This document shows positions 1-12,060 of a stretch of 64,000 bases of DNA, one piece after another. Source of the stretch: Dactylonectria macrodidyma (taxonomy: Eukaryota > Ascomycota > Sordariomycetes > Hypocreales > Nectriaceae); assembly GCA_020744425.1 (NCBI GenBank), contig JAGMUV010000007.1, positions 2,663,621 to 2,727,620 of the forward strand. Direction: 5' to 3'. The stretch's first letter is position 1. Every line of letters begins with the position of its first letter. A program made the translations under genes and the position numbers. The notes beneath the pieces were generated by a model, which saw only the letters and a list, made by a program, of their open reading frames with translations, did not search any database and was not told the origin of the DNA.

Positions 1-105
1 TCATTTTGAACCCCGCCATATAACCCACCTGGTGGTCTCCTCGCTCCACGACAGTTGATTAACCACTGCGGTTCCTCAAGACAATCGTGCCCTGGAAAGA
101 AATAT

Positions 106-2482
106 ATGGTCTCGCTGAAAACCAACTCCCCATTCTTACAAACCACGTCGATGGCAGCCTCTCGCACCTCCAACCTTGCCCCACTCTCCGGCTCCGATGG
201 AACTGGCTCCGATGGAACTGGCTCCGATGGAACTGGCTCCGAGCCTGCCCCACCGCCCGCCGGTCATCCAGGACCCAGGTCCCTTGCAAACGCTCTACGC
301 GCCGCTGGGATGAGTCTTGATGACCAGAGGGTAGGTTCCGAGACACCCAGCGAGGAGGACTACGATGAGAATGTACGCCCGAATCATGCGAACCCTCAAG
401 TCCTACGGCGTCGTCGCCGCCGTTCCACCGATCAACTGGCGCCCACCAAGCCTTCGCCAGATATCGCCAATGACTTCATCGTGAAACCTGCGCATGGCAT
501 CGCTCGCCGTGACTCAGGTGTTCACATTGTTCTCGATGAAGACAAGAGTTTGCAGCAACTCTTACAAGCTAGTTCTCAACGAGCACGAGATCCTTCGCCT
601 CGCCACTCACGCAAGTTTGCCGACCTTGTCTTTACCAGGCAGTTCTCGGCATTCGATCGTCAAAATACGTCTTCTGTCAATAGTCCATTCCACGGATTCT
701 ATACTTTATTCTGGCTTGCTGTCACGCTGTTCGTCTTCAAGATCTCAGCCAACAACTGGAGGATCTTTGGCAACCCATTTGGTACAAACGACATTATGAA
801 AACCATGTTTCGTCGTGACGGTGTGTGCACACGACTGTGTCAAAGGAAAGAATCTCCCTAACTGATTTCTAGTGATTGTTTTGCTTCTTTCTGATGGAAT
901 CATGTGTGGTCTCACTGGAGTCAGCTGGCTAATTCAAACATTGGTCTTCAACCATTACCTCGACTGGGATCGGGGTGGATGGGTTATCCAACATGTAAGC
1001 AACAATAAGGGCGACACGACTAGGAGAAGTCTGACTAATCTTGTGTAGATATGGCAGACATTTTTCATTGCTTGCGTAGTAGGCCTTACCCTCTGGCGAG
1101 ACTGGCCGTGGACTCACACCGTCTTCTTCGTCCTCCACGGCATAGTCATGCTAATGAAGCAACACTCGTACGCCTTTTACAACGGTTACCTCTCAACTGT
1201 CTTCAAAAAAAGGGCTGCCCTCTTGACCAAACTCAAGCAACTTGACCTTGTCCTTCCAACGATCGGGCCCTCACAGACCGATCCTCCCGCCTCCGACATC
1301 TCTACACAACACCTCAAGGTTCCGCCATCGGCTGAACAGCGTAGAAAATCTGTTGCTCAGCTTCTTAATGACGAAGACAGTGATGTGGACAAGATATCTC
1401 GCGCTATTGCTTCGGAAAAACCATTGGACGACCAACAAATCGTTCTCTTTGAACGAATCATGAAGTGGGAGGTCAATGCTCTGGAGGACGAACTACAAGG
1501 CACCGCTAAAAGCTCGTTTCGCACATACCCAAATAACCTCACCATTTCGAACCATTATCAATGGATTCCTCTCCCCACACTCGTGTATGAGCTTGAGTAC
1601 CCACAGTCTTCCTCCATTAGTTGGCCATATGTTGCCGAGAAACTCGCTGCAATGATTGGAGTCTTATTCGTTATGATTCAGGTCTCACAGTACTCAATCT
1701 GTGAGCTTCCCAAACATAACTTATTTCTTTTGAGAAACAAGCTGACAATATACTACAGACCCAGTTGTGATGAAAACGCTGGAGATGAAACAAACAGGGG
1801 TGACACTTGCCGCTCGATTCCAGCAGTTCCCTTGGCTTCTTAGCGAGCTGATCTTTCCCTTCATGATGGAATATTTGGTAAGTCCAAAAACCTTGCTGTA
1901 GGGTGAGGGGAAGAGCTGACCATGGCTAGCTCGTGTGGTATCTCATCTGGGAGACAATTCTTAATATACTAGCAGAGCTTACGTACTTTGCTGATCGAAG
2001 CTTTTACGATGCCTGGTGGAATAGTGGTAAGGCCCTCATTTATAAACATGTCAGCCTCAAGGCTGATCTTTCGATAACAGTCTCCTGGGACCAATTTGCC
2101 CGCGACTGGAACCGGCCCGTCCACATTTTTCTGCTGAGGCACGTGTATCACAGCTCTATCTCGTCCATGAAAGTCAACAAGCACACCGCCACTCTCATCA
2201 CATTCTTCCTCTCAGCATGCGTTCATGAGCTTGTAATGTGGTGTTTGTTCAAGAAGCTTAGGGGCTATCTTCTTTTTCTTCAAATGTGCCAACTGCCGGT
2301 ATGTCACAACACACTCTTACAGTATCCAACCTCTAGGCGTATGCTAAATCATGCATCGGAAGTTGGTGAGACTCAGCCGTACCAAGTGGTTGAGGGGACG
2401 GAAAACTTTAGGTAATCTCATATTTTGGTTAGGAATTTTCACGGGACCGAGTCTCCTATGTAGTCTGTACCTTATTCTTTGA
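106..2482 (+). CDS. ARE2: Sterol O-acyltransferase (MBOAT family, ARE1/ARE2-like)
   Basis: Esterifies sterols with fatty acyl-CoA in the ER membrane, for storage in lipid droplets. Exons by eye: 106-820, 873-994, 1049-1700, 1759-1877, 1930-2026, 2081-2298, 2363-2482. Their sum is 2043 nt (680 aa) with every junction in phase. Seen: a low-complexity hydrophilic N-terminus with GSDGT repeats and an Arg run, many hydrophobic segments, the acyl-CoA-binding motif FYDAWWN (about residues 561-567), and the probable catalytic His617 in ACVHELVMW. The C-terminus ends in RTKWLRGRKTLGN and a last hydrophobic segment, as in family members. Intron 2027-2080 is 54 nt and has no stop, so a naive ORF reads through it. 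The first in-frame ATG is 106; the ATG at 151 has the better Kozak context and may be the true start. The family call is firm; ARE1 and ARE2 cannot be told apart here. Confidence 0.93.
190..241 (+). repeat. 15-bp in-frame minisatellite in the acyltransferase N-terminus
   Basis: Three perfect copies of GGCTCCGATGGAACT (190-204, 205-219, 220-234) and a partial fourth encode (GSDGT)3-GSE. Perfect identity at the DNA level points to recent slippage. The region is predicted disordered and lies well before the membrane core, so copy number can probably vary freely. Confidence 0.9.
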
Positions 2483-2662
2483 AGGTTCCGATGGCATTTC
2501 TTACAAGTTACAATGGGGCACATGCTTCCAATTCAGCTGCTCACGCTCAGATGTGCAAAGACCCACAGTGGCAGACTATGAGTTGACTTTTTATTCATTT
2601 CTAGTGAAGACAGAACCCCAAGGCCGTGTAAACCAACCGCCCACAGTGAATCGGATTTGAAT
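2483..2662. other. Convergent intergenic spacer
   Basis: This 180-bp stretch lies between the stop codons of the acyltransferase (+) and fimbrin (-) genes. It must hold both 3' UTRs and poly(A) sites, which may overlap. I see no other gene. Confidence 0.7.
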
Positions 2663-4840
2663 TTACATCTTCTCATGGGCCGCCATGAGGGAGCCTGGTG
2701 GATGGCGTCAGAGTAGTGTTGCAGGGAGGCAAGTGCAAAAAATGCCTGGAGCAAGGGAACATTCTTACCAATGAAGGTTGTGACAAGACGGCTGCGAACT
2801 TGGCAAATATCCTCAGGAACCAACCAGATCGTTGCACCGAGCTTTCGAGCGATACTGATGCTCAGCTTGGCATTCATGTAGGCATCCTCATCAGTCTGAC
2901 CAGATGTCACGAGGTCATAGTCCACGTAACTGCTCTTCATTCCGTTCAGAACATCGAGGAAGAAGATACCTGAGCCAATGGCTGGGTCCTTGAAGGATCG
3001 AATGGCAGAGTTCCTGCCACCCTTCTTCGACATGTCGTTGGCCCATCTCACCATTTCAGAATCAGTAATTTCTCGCTTGCCTAGCTTCTGAGCAAGTGAA
3101 GACAAAGTGACGGTAATGTCTTTGCGCATAAGCTGCCAGACCAACCCAAGAGTGAGGGTCCTCTGACCGTCTGTGATGTCAGCGCCCTGGATACCAACAA
3201 GCGAGAAGCCAACTTGCTTGCCCAACTCAATGACGTAGTTTGTATTCTCAACCGCTTTGAACCTTGACATTTCTCCTCCGTGTGCAGGTCGCTTGTTGAC
3301 GTGGCGCAGGTTGACAGACCCGGGAATAACCTTCTCATAGGCTTGAAGAAGGATGCTGCCATCCCGTAGATCATCGAAAAATGATACGACCGCGGGCTGA
3401 ACATCCAGGCTGTTGAGCCAAAGCGTGAAGACCCTTGCCTCGCGTTCACCTTCGGCATCGAAGTCTTCCACCTCGAGCTTCTCCTCCTCAGTGATGGGGT
3501 CGAGAGCAGGGTGGTTGTTGAACAGATTGGCGACAAAAGCTAGGTTGAGCTTCGGGTTTCCAGCGACGAGCGACTTGGGAGTGAGGAACTTGCGACAATC
3601 GAGCTTCTCAGCCTCTTGAAGAACACCTTCCGCCCTCTCTAGAAGGTCCCGGGTTTGCAGTGGGGCGCGGGTGCATCCGTATTCGTGGCCAATCTGCGAC
3701 AAGAGCACAGCGTAGTTTTCTCCATCTTTGACATCGGTTGAGAAATTGGCTACTCTATGACGAGGTGTCAGTCATGGCAACAGTTGCGGCGGAGTGAGCG
3801 TACCTTCGGGGCCAATTGGCTGCTTTAAGATGGTAGTTAACCCATCGAAGAAGGATTTGCTCAGGGGGTAACCTGAGAAACTGCTCGAGAGTCTCATCCT
3901 CGTCCAACAAACGATAAAGCTCCGGGTGGAGTTTGATGTCAATCTTGCCCAAGAGTCCGCGACGAATGACCTGCCAAATCAGGCCCAGAATGAGGTGTTC
4001 CCTGACCTCGATGATGTCTCCAGCACCGATGTTGACAACGGAGCAGCCAATTCCCTTGGCGGATTCGATGACAATGTTGTTGTTTTCGCTCATCTGGAAA
4101 GCATTGAGATTTTTGGTCTTCTTGCCAGGCAGGTTGAGGACTCGCTCGTCGATCGTGTCCGGGACACTATCATTGATGAGCTTGGCCAATACTAGACCAT
4201 CCTTGCACTCGTCAAACATCTCAAAAGTGTCGGTAGGAAAAGGCAGGCGACTGGCAATATCGGGATCACCGGCCAGGACGGCATTTATATGGCGAGTGAA
4301 CTCGGTTCGCTCATCCTCGTTGATGGTGTGGGTGATGTTGGCGTTGGAACCTTGAACGTGAATCTTACCACTCACGCTGCCTTTGGAGGCATGGCCACCT
4401 GTGCGTTGAGAGACGACACCAGCACCGGCCGAAGGCGTTGGTCCCGTGGACATGCGTTTCTGGGCAGGGGAAGAATCGCGGAGCTTGGCAATGAGCTGAA
4501 AACCGGATCAGTCAGTGGGGATAGCAATGAGGAAGATGGGGGATAGGCGTACTCCCACATAATCCTCGAGCTCGACGCGCCGTGAGGAATCAAGCTCGAC
4601 TTCCTTGAGGGCTTGGCGGACGACATCATAGGGTTGGTTCTCGCTCTGCTGGGTAGCTTTGATCGCCGTGGCCTCGTCAAGGTAACCCTTGTCATCGACG
4701 TCGAGTCGTTGGAAGGCATCGGACAAGGAGAAGATCTCATTTTGAGGAAACTGAGGAAACTTCCTGCAAGGCGCTCTGGATTAGTGGGTAAGACGCAGGC
4801 GAAAACAAGTGGCTTACCTCTGGAGCTTCAAGACATTCAT
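2663..4840 (-). CDS. SAC6: Fimbrin (plastin), actin-bundling protein
   Basis: Cross-links actin filaments in cortical patches and at endocytic sites. Exons on the minus strand: 4818-4840, 4553-4763, 3804-4495, 2769-3754, 2663-2694. The total is 1944 nt (647 aa), all in phase, which matches the usual fungal length of about 640. The protein starts MNVLKLQRKFPQF. It has an EF-hand-like region (about 10-85), degenerate because the loop DVDDKGYLDEAT lacks the last acidic residue. Four calponin-homology domains in two tandem pairs follow, with hallmarks INDSVPDTIDERVLN, LGLIWQVIRRGLL, EQILLRWVNYHL, NPKLNLAFVANLFN and FTLWLNSLDV. The last exon codes only for the terminal SLMAAHEKM; reading through its donor gives a false longer C-terminus. 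It is convergent with the acyltransferase gene, with stops 180 bp apart. Confidence 0.96.
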
Positions 4841-6016
4841 GTTGGGTAGGAGCACGCGTGAAGTCGCGGCAAGGTCGAGAAGAGCTGAAGTGTGAAAGCA
4901 AAGTTTGACGCGGGAGCCGCAAACAAAGAAGAGATAGATGGGGATAAAAAGGCGGGCTCTGCGAGAATGCCCCTGGGGATCGCCAAGCTGGTGCCTGAGA
5001 CGGTGACGACAATGAGGGTGATGATGCGAGAATTGGGCGCCTACCTCTGGCCACCTCGGGGAGGAGAACACCTAACCAGGCACTGAAGAGCGTGGTGGGG
5101 ATGGGGCGGGGGCGGGGTGCAGCAGGGTACCTACTTACCTACCACGCAGACTACCTACCTAGAGGGGTACAGTTAGGCAAGTACCTAACGCCTAGGAAGA
5201 TAGGTACGTATGATAGGGGGGCGCAGCGAGCCACACTTCCGCAGCAGCCGGCTGCCATGATGTAATGCCGCCAACATACCAACATCCAGTTTGGCTCCGT
5301 GGGGCACCTCGTGCCACGATTACCTCCGAGCAAAATAAAACTGGGAAGAACTTCACTGAACTGTAAGGATTATTTTATACTGAAGTTACTCTTCTTGCTC
5401 AATTTCTTTAATTGCCTCCTTCACCATACTTAACCTCACAACCTCACTACAGGGATATATAGTTACCCAGCTCCCGTTAACATAACACCATTTTGATTAC
5501 CATATTATTTAGGCAGACGTGCCTCCCAGGGCAATACGCATCGTACTAGGAGGGCTACCTAGACCTGAAACGATGATGCTTCAGCGCCACAGGATCTTGT
5601 GTTCTGTCATAAGCAGCGATTGAAAACATATGATCCACCCATGCCCCAATCGGCTGCCTGAGATCTCAGTCGACTGCCCAGTGCAAGCTTCCCTTGTAGA
5701 TAATCATAAGGCACTCTCATGTCTGTGTCATGTGGTTGTGGTCGATGCAAGCTCGAAACCCAGCCCCACTAATGAACTTGGGGAAGGCTCCATCGCACCC
5801 TTTTTCATCCTCACAGAGAACCCTGTATCCGCTACAGAACCCTCGACACAAATCCCTATTTGACACTTCCTCCTAGGCATTAATTGAAGGATTTTACGAA
5901 CCCGTTTCGTCTCATTAAGTCTCATTAAGTCTCATTAAGTCTCTACAGCCCACGGACGTTCACCACACTCGCCCGGCCTCCTGGACTCCCCGATTAACCC
6001 CGACTTAAACATTAGC
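4841..6016. promoter_or_regulatory. Divergent promoter region, fimbrin / RING-like gene
   Basis: This 1.2-kb non-coding region lies between two divergent starts. 4841-5090 is probably fimbrin 5' UTR and core promoter. At 5125-5210 there is a cluster of TACCTACC/CCTAGGTA-type motifs on both strands, recurring at 21485-21510 and 26036-26050. 5330-5520 is moderately AT-rich. No convincing ORF, RNA gene or TATA box was recognised. Confidence 0.5.
5911..5940. repeat. 10-bp tandem repeat (CTCATTAAGT)x3
   Basis: Three perfect direct copies lie 77 bp upstream of the start codon at 6017, probably in the promoter or 5' UTR of the RING-like gene. This may be slippage only, or a small array of factor sites. 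Confidence 0.85.
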
Positions 6017-6840
6017 ATGTCGGTCTGCAAAGCCTGCGAAGAGCCTCTGGTCCTACCCTTGGATCCAGAGGACACTGATCTACCCGGGCCTGAGGCTATC
6101 CCTGACGATCTTGGGCTATCGTGTGGCTGTCATTTTCACTGGTATGCTTGGCTTCCCCTGTCAGTTCGTGACCCTCCCTCCTTGGCTATTGCTGAACCTC
6201 CATCAGGCAGTGTTTGTTGGACCAATCTTCCGAGCTAGTCCTGTCCCTCAAGTGTCCTGGTTGTGCAGCCTACCTGCCTGTCAATGAAGCCGGACCATCC
6301 GTCACAAACCCATCAACACCAGCCCAAACCAGAACCGTAATCCTTGCGAAGTACATCAACGAAGGCGGCGTGCAGGATAACCTCGATATTCTACCGTCCA
6401 TCACTGAGGAAGCATATCTTGAGACTCACCCGGAGGCACGTCCAGCACGTGCCCTCCATCTCATGTGCACTGCGGGCGATGCTATTGGCATCGTTGAACT
6501 GCTACGAGACGCGAGCGACGAAGTCGATGACATGGGATCCCTCATCCGGTACCAAGACCCCCTTGATGAGCTAAAGAGCGGACTTCACCACGCAATAGAG
6601 CATTCGCAAAACGAGGTTACCTGGTTACTGCTCTGGCTGTCTTCTACACTCCCCAATGAAGCATTTCCAGATTCGGTGAGGCATATGGCGGAATCAATCA
6701 ACATTGGCCGTCTGCAGGTAACCGTGGATGGTGACATTCGTGGTCTTCAGGATGCTCAAGGACAGACGGCCGCTGCGCTTGCTCAACGACTCCAAGGGCC
6801 GTGGTTTATAATGCTTGAGGCAGGGATCTTGTCAATATGA
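6017..6840 (+). CDS. Small RING-like zinc-finger / ankyrin-like protein, function unknown
   Basis: Two exons (6017-6141, 6207-6840), 252 aa; a 65-nt intron splits Trp42. The N-terminus has a RING-like cysteine/histidine pattern: C4-x2-C7, then C36-G-C-H39-F-H41-x2-C44, then C58-P-G-C61. About residues 125-200 contain helix pairs resembling decayed ankyrin repeats (ALHLMCTAGDAIGIVELL, SGLHHAIEHSQNEVTWLLLW). A RING finger would suggest an E3 ubiquitin ligase using the ankyrin-like part to bind substrate, but that is inference. The start is the first ATG after an AT-rich leader, and no other start gives the CxxC. It is the last gene before the AT block, whose decay begins about 30 bp after the stop. 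I cannot name it. Confidence 0.8.
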
Positions 6841-7142
6841 GGATCCCTTGATACTAGGTGAGAGTTACCAGCTTGGTAGAGCTTTTAAATACTCATGTTT
6901 AAATTAGTAATAGCTTTACTTATATATAAGCATTGTTACTTTCATATCTTAAGTTAGTTACTATTTAACTATAAGAGTTAGTTTTATTAAAGTGACTTAT
7001 TAAGACTTAAGAAAGTAAATATTAAAATATAATAAAGCTTTTATTTAGTAAATGCTTATAAAATACTTATTAAATGTTTTTAATATATTATAAATATTAT
7101 AAGCTCAAGCTTTACTTATACTTAATAATAAATCTGTATATA

Positions 7143-8750
7143 TATAAGGAGCTGGCCTATAAGTAAGTATACTAAGAAACTAGCTATATATTAATTTATA
7201 AAAAGCTAAAGAGGAAGGAATCCTCCTTTATCGGCCTAATATAAGCCTGGTCCTAGATAGTTATATGTAAGAGTTAGGGCCGATGGAGCTGTGGGCTTAT
7301 CAGATAAGAGGCCACGTGACATAGGCTAGACTAGCTCTTCGGCGAGGGCTCGCTGAGCACTCGCCAAGTGAACGCTTACACACCACCCTATACCTACCTT
7401 CAGATCTCTTGTGTGACACCTTGCCAGACCAACCCTTACATTATAAAAGTAGTAAGATATAGTAAAATATATATCTAAGCCCTAGCTTATAATATTATCC
7501 CCCCTTTCTAATTCTTTATAATTACTTTCTTCTTACTAAGTTCTTATACTCTCTTTTATAATTACTTTATATTAAACCTAAAGTTATATAAATATCTTAT
7601 AATAAGTATTATATTATAAATATTAATAGGCTTTTTAATATTTAAATTAGATTCTTATAAGCTTATATTATTATTATAAGATATTTATTATAATTTTATT
7701 AATTACTTAGTATATTAACTTATTTAATACTTTAAAGAATTATAATATATATATTTTTATTATTTTATTATTCTTATTTTTACTTAAGTAAAGTTTTAAG
7801 TATTATTTAACTTATTTTATTAGCTTTTTAATTTATTATTTATTTATTTATTAATTATAATTAAATTATTAAAAGGTTATTAAAAAGTAATAATATATAT
7901 ATAAAGTTATTATAATTATTTAATAATTATAATTATTTATTTAATTATTAAATAATTTCTTTATTAAAATAATTAATTAAAATAGTAATTTTTATATTAT
8001 TAAATTATAAGTTTATATTAATTTTATAAAGAGTTTATTTAAATTTTATAAAGAATTTTAAAAAGCTTTTTTTTCTTTAATATAGCTTTTATAATTATTA
8101 ATTTACATTTTTTAGTTTTATTAAAATTATTAAAAATTTAATTAAAATATTTTAATAAGATTATTAAATTCTAGCTTTATTTTTCTTTAATATATTATAT
8201 ATAAGTTAAAACTATAATTTAAATCCTAAGCTTTAATAAATTATATATAAAATAGAATTAAATACTAATACTATTAATAATAGTTTTATTAATTTAAAGC
8301 TTAGTTTATATTATAAAAACTTAAGTTTTTTATTTATTTATATTTTTATAAAATTATTTAAATTCTAATAAGACTTACTAAGGTTATTATAATTATATTA
8401 CTTCTTAGAGTTAAGCTATTTATTTCTTTATTTTATTAATAGTACTAATTAGCTCTATTTCTTAAGTTATTAATTAATTAGTTTTTTAAGTAATTATAAT
8501 AACTGTATTATGTATTTAGCTTAAGGTTATTAAGTATTTACTCTTTAATTATTTATTTTAAAGTTAAGCTTTTTATAATATAAGAGATTAGTTTATAAGT
8601 AAGTATATTAAAGGACTAGCTATATATTAATTTATAAAAAGCTAAAAAAGAAAGAATCCTCTTTTATAAGCTAAATATAAGCCTGGCTTTAGATAGTTAT
8701 AAAAGTAGTAAGATATAGTAAAATATACACTTAAGCCTTAACTTATAATA
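7143..8750 (-). mobile_element. Non-autonomous LTR retrotransposon with 172-bp LTRs
   Basis: Left LTR 7143-7494 is 172 bp once the nested MITE and its duplication are removed; right LTR 8579-8750 is also 172 bp. Both end TATAAG...CTTATAATA, as expected of TG...CA ends after RIP. The 5-bp duplication ATATA lies at 7138-7142 and 8751-8755. An unoccupied copy of the target at about 11325-11366 aligns with the joined flanks with transitions only. A run reading TAGAAAGGGGGGA on the minus strand abuts the left LTR, which fits a polypurine tract and sets the orientation. The interior (7495-8578) is only 1.1 kb and has no recognisable gag or pol, so this is a TRIM/LARD-like or internally deleted element. 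Confidence 0.85.
7266..7440 (+). mobile_element. 175-bp MITE (copy 1), 5-bp target duplication TTATA
   Basis: Inserted in the left LTR of the 7143-8750 element. The right LTR is the unoccupied site: AGATAGTTATAAAAGTAGT at 8691-8709 is split here by 175 bp, with TTATA duplicated at 7261-7265 and 7441-7445. Termini are inverted: TGTAAGAGTTAGG at the left, and TGTAAGGGTTGG when the right end is reverse-complemented. It is far less AT-rich than its host, so younger. A same-length inverted copy lies at 36068-36242. No coding capacity. Confidence 0.92.
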
Positions 8751-9360
8751 ATATAGTCTATATATAAATTATATTTAGCTTATTAATTAAATAATAATAT
8801 ATTATTAAATAGAGCAAATTAATATAAATAAATACTTTTTTAAGAATATTAATTTAATAATTAATACTTATTTATAATAATTATAAAGCTAATGTATTAT
8901 AATTAATATTCTTTAGAATTAATTTAAGTATAAAAAGTAAATAAAAGTAGTCTTAAAAGTAAACTTAATTATAATCTTATTAAAAGGATTATAATATAAT
9001 ATAATACTATTAAAAGAGTTAATTTAAAACTAATTTTAATAAATCTAAATTAATTAAATTATATTTAATACTTAATAAGAAAAATTATATAATATTATAA
9101 TTTAATTATAATTATTAATTAATATAATTAGTATATAAGTATTAATACTTATAATAAAGTATAATATTCTTTAATTTATTATAAATAAGTATATTTTAAA
9201 TAATTAATATAAATTAAGTATATTATAATAAGCTATTTACTTATATTTATAATAAATACTTTTATTATAATTAATAATAATATAATATAAATTTAAAAAA
9301 GATATATACTTTATTAAAAGCTAATAATATATATAATAAGTAAGTTAAAATATAAATAAG
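8751..9360. repeat. Old dispersed repeat, copy 1 (right part)
   Basis: About 500 bp (8751-9260) align with 11350-11870 almost only through transitions, and 7087-7142 aligns with 11290-11345. So 7087-7142 plus 8751-9360 is one old repeat split by the LTR element. The match continues after a ~115-bp gap (9250-9360 with 11985-12060). No domain is recognisable. Confidence 0.75.
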
Positions 9361-9369
9361 TTAGAAATT

Positions 9370-9725
9370 AAAAAATATATTTTAAAATAAAATTTTAAAA
9401 AGATTCTTAAAAATTAAACTAAGTCTAAAATAATTAAAATTTTAAATCTAATTTATTTATAATATATAATATTTTTAAGAATTTTTTAAACTATATATAC
9501 TTATAGTACTAATAATATAAAATTTATACTATTTTTATTTATAGTAAGCTTAATAAATTTTTAAAATTTTTAAAAAAAATACTATTTTATAACTTTTTTT
9601 CTAATTTATTTTAAAATATATTTTTAAATTTTAATAAATTTTATATTTAGTTTTAAAAATCTAAAATTATTTATTTTAATTATATAATATGCTTTTTAAT
9701 TTACTTATATTTTTAACTTATATAT
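9370..9725. repeat. Possible strongly decayed relative of the 430-bp TA-flanked MITE
   Basis: Around 9470-9560, phrases such as CTATATATACTTATAGTACT match the interior of the copies at 60993 and 61443. Ends and duplications are no longer visible, so this is tentative. Confidence 0.35.
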
Positions 9726-9733
9726 TATATATT

Positions 9734-10836
9734 ACTATTAAAACCGCTATTTAGACTTTTATTTCTATATTACTATATTTATATATTACATATTTGTATT
9801 ACTTGAGTTATCTTAAGATAAAGGACTTAATTAATTAGTCAACCTAATTATAGATAGACTCTTATCCCTCCTCCTTTAGAACTCAGAACCTTCTTCTACT
9901 AAATCCTTTAACCTATTATAATCAATATTAAAAGTAATTATAGCAGGATTTCCTTAGTTTCTAATACAGTCATCACTCCTTTAGCTATATATTAATTAGT
10001 ATAATATCAGCCTATAATTATATAATCTATATATTATAGCTCTTTAGGTTATTAAAGAAGGCATTATTAATAGTTATTATTTCTTTTTATTTCTCCTTTT
10101 AAGTTAATTCTTCTAATAAGACTTACTCTATCTTAATCTATTAGATTATATCCTTATTTAATAAGGCTTATAAGAATAGATTCTTTTAAAGAATATAATA
10201 ATTAAAGATTATTAATTAAATAAGCTTTTTATAATTAAGTTAGTTAAATTTAGCCTTTATTATATATTCTAAGCTAAATAAGTAAAATGCTTTTTATAGC
10301 TTAAGAAGTAGGCTTTAATCTTCTTCAATTCTTTTAGTTAGTATATATATAAGATGATTCTTATATACTAGTATTAGTAAGAGTCTGCCGGGCTATTATA
10401 TAATGCACTATACGTGCATTATATTATTTATTTAATTAGAGGGGGTTATTTTAAATTATAATTAGAAATTATAAAGTAGTAATTAAATTATGACTTAGAA
10501 TTATAATAAGCTTAGAATATAATAAAGTGATATAGAGCTCTTATAGGGCTTTTATTATATAATGATTTTGCCTTCTGATATTTAGCTTTTCTATCTAGCT
10601 TTTCTATCTAGCTTTTCTATCTAGCTTTCTAACTACTTAATACATTTTAAAGAGTTAATTAAGATAGTAAGGCTTATACTCTAATATAGTAAAAACTCTA
10701 GTTATTCTAAATTACTATTACTTTAGGCTTAGGTTTTAAGCTTTTATATTATTATTTATTATTAGTTATTTTTTTATTATTATTATTTAACCTCTAGTCT
10801 CTCTTTAAATATATATTACTAAAGACTATAACCTTA
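9734..10836 (-). repeat. Family R repeat, type A, nearly full length
   Basis: Runs from the CTATTAAAACCGC end to the ATAACCTTAA end. It carries type A interior sequence, the repeated TTTTCTATCTAGC units (10583-10625) and a T-rich tract near the fixed end. Flanks share an approximate ATATTATATAT duplication, ambiguous in this AT-rich context. Confidence 0.8.
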
Positions 10837-11289
10837 ATATTATATATATTATATTTAATAAATAAGTAAGTTAAATAAGTAAGTAAGCTATAAATATTAT
10901 ATATTAAAAAGAGCTAAACTTTAAATTTTTAAAACTAGTTATTTAATTATTAAAAATAAAATAATTTTAATTTTAATTATTTAATTAAAAAGAAAACTGT
11001 ATAATAACTTTTTTAAATTTTTAAAAAAATTCCTTTATATAAAAATAGCTAAGTATATAGTATAAATAAGCATTTTTAATATAGCTTATTAAATAATGTT
11101 TTAAAAAATCTAAGAAAATTTATATTTATTTTTTAATATATAATAAAGTTATTTTTATAATATTAACTATTTTATTTTAAATTTTAATTTTAAAGAATAT
11201 TTTAAAGATATTTTAATTTAAAGTATAAATACTAGTATTATAATTCTCTTTATATTTAACTTTAAGAATATTATTATTAATTTTTATAC

Positions 11290-12060
11290 TATTAAATACA
11301 CTTATTATTATTATAAGCTCAAGCTTTACTTATACTTAGTAATAAGTCTATATATAATCTATATATAGACTATACTCAGTTTATTAATTAAATAATAATA
11401 TATTATTAAAAAGAGCAGATTAATATAAATAAAATAAATCTTCTTTAAGAATATTAATTTAATAATTAATACTTATTTATAATTATTATAAAGCTAGTCT
11501 ATTATAATTAATATCTTTTAAAGCTAATTTAATTATAAAAAGTGAATAAAAAGTAGCTCTAAAAGTAAACTTAATTATAATCTTATTAAAAGGATTATAA
11601 TATAATATATTATTATTAAAAGAATTAGTTTAGAATTAATTTTAATAAATATAAATTAATTAAGCTATATTTAATATTTAATAAAAAGAACTATATAATA
11701 TTATAGTTTAATTATAATTATTACTTATTATAATTAGTATATAAGTATTAATATTTATAATAAAGTATAATACTTTTTAATTTATTATAAATAAGTATAT
11801 TTTAAATAATTAAAATAAATTAAAATATATTATAATAAGCTATTTATTTATATTTAAAATAAATACTTTTTAAAATATTATTAATCTTTAAATATAAGAA
11901 TCTTTATTTATAATAGTTTTTTATATTAAAAGAAAGCTATTATTAAATAAACTAAAGTATAATAATAATAAGTATATACTTTTATTATAATTAATAATAA
12001 TATAATATAAATTTAAAAAGAATAAATACTTTATTAAAAACTATAAGAACTAATAATAAT
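11290..12060. repeat. Old dispersed repeat, copy 2, carrying the unoccupied LTR site
   Basis: Direct repeat of the sequence around 7087-7142 and 8751-9360. At 11325-11366 it preserves the state before the LTR element inserted in copy 1. It has ~115 bp (about 11870-11985) absent from copy 1. Very AT-rich and non-coding. Confidence 0.75.

Noticed and set aside
55..105. Upstream extension of the acyltransferase reading frame
   Set aside because: The frame is open back to 10 but contains no ATG before 106; TTG at 55 is not a plausible eukaryotic start.
2533..2662. Longer fimbrin C-terminus past the last donor site
   Set aside because: GTAAGA at 2768 and CAG at 2695-2697 bound a 74-nt intron; splicing gives the expected short fimbrin end.
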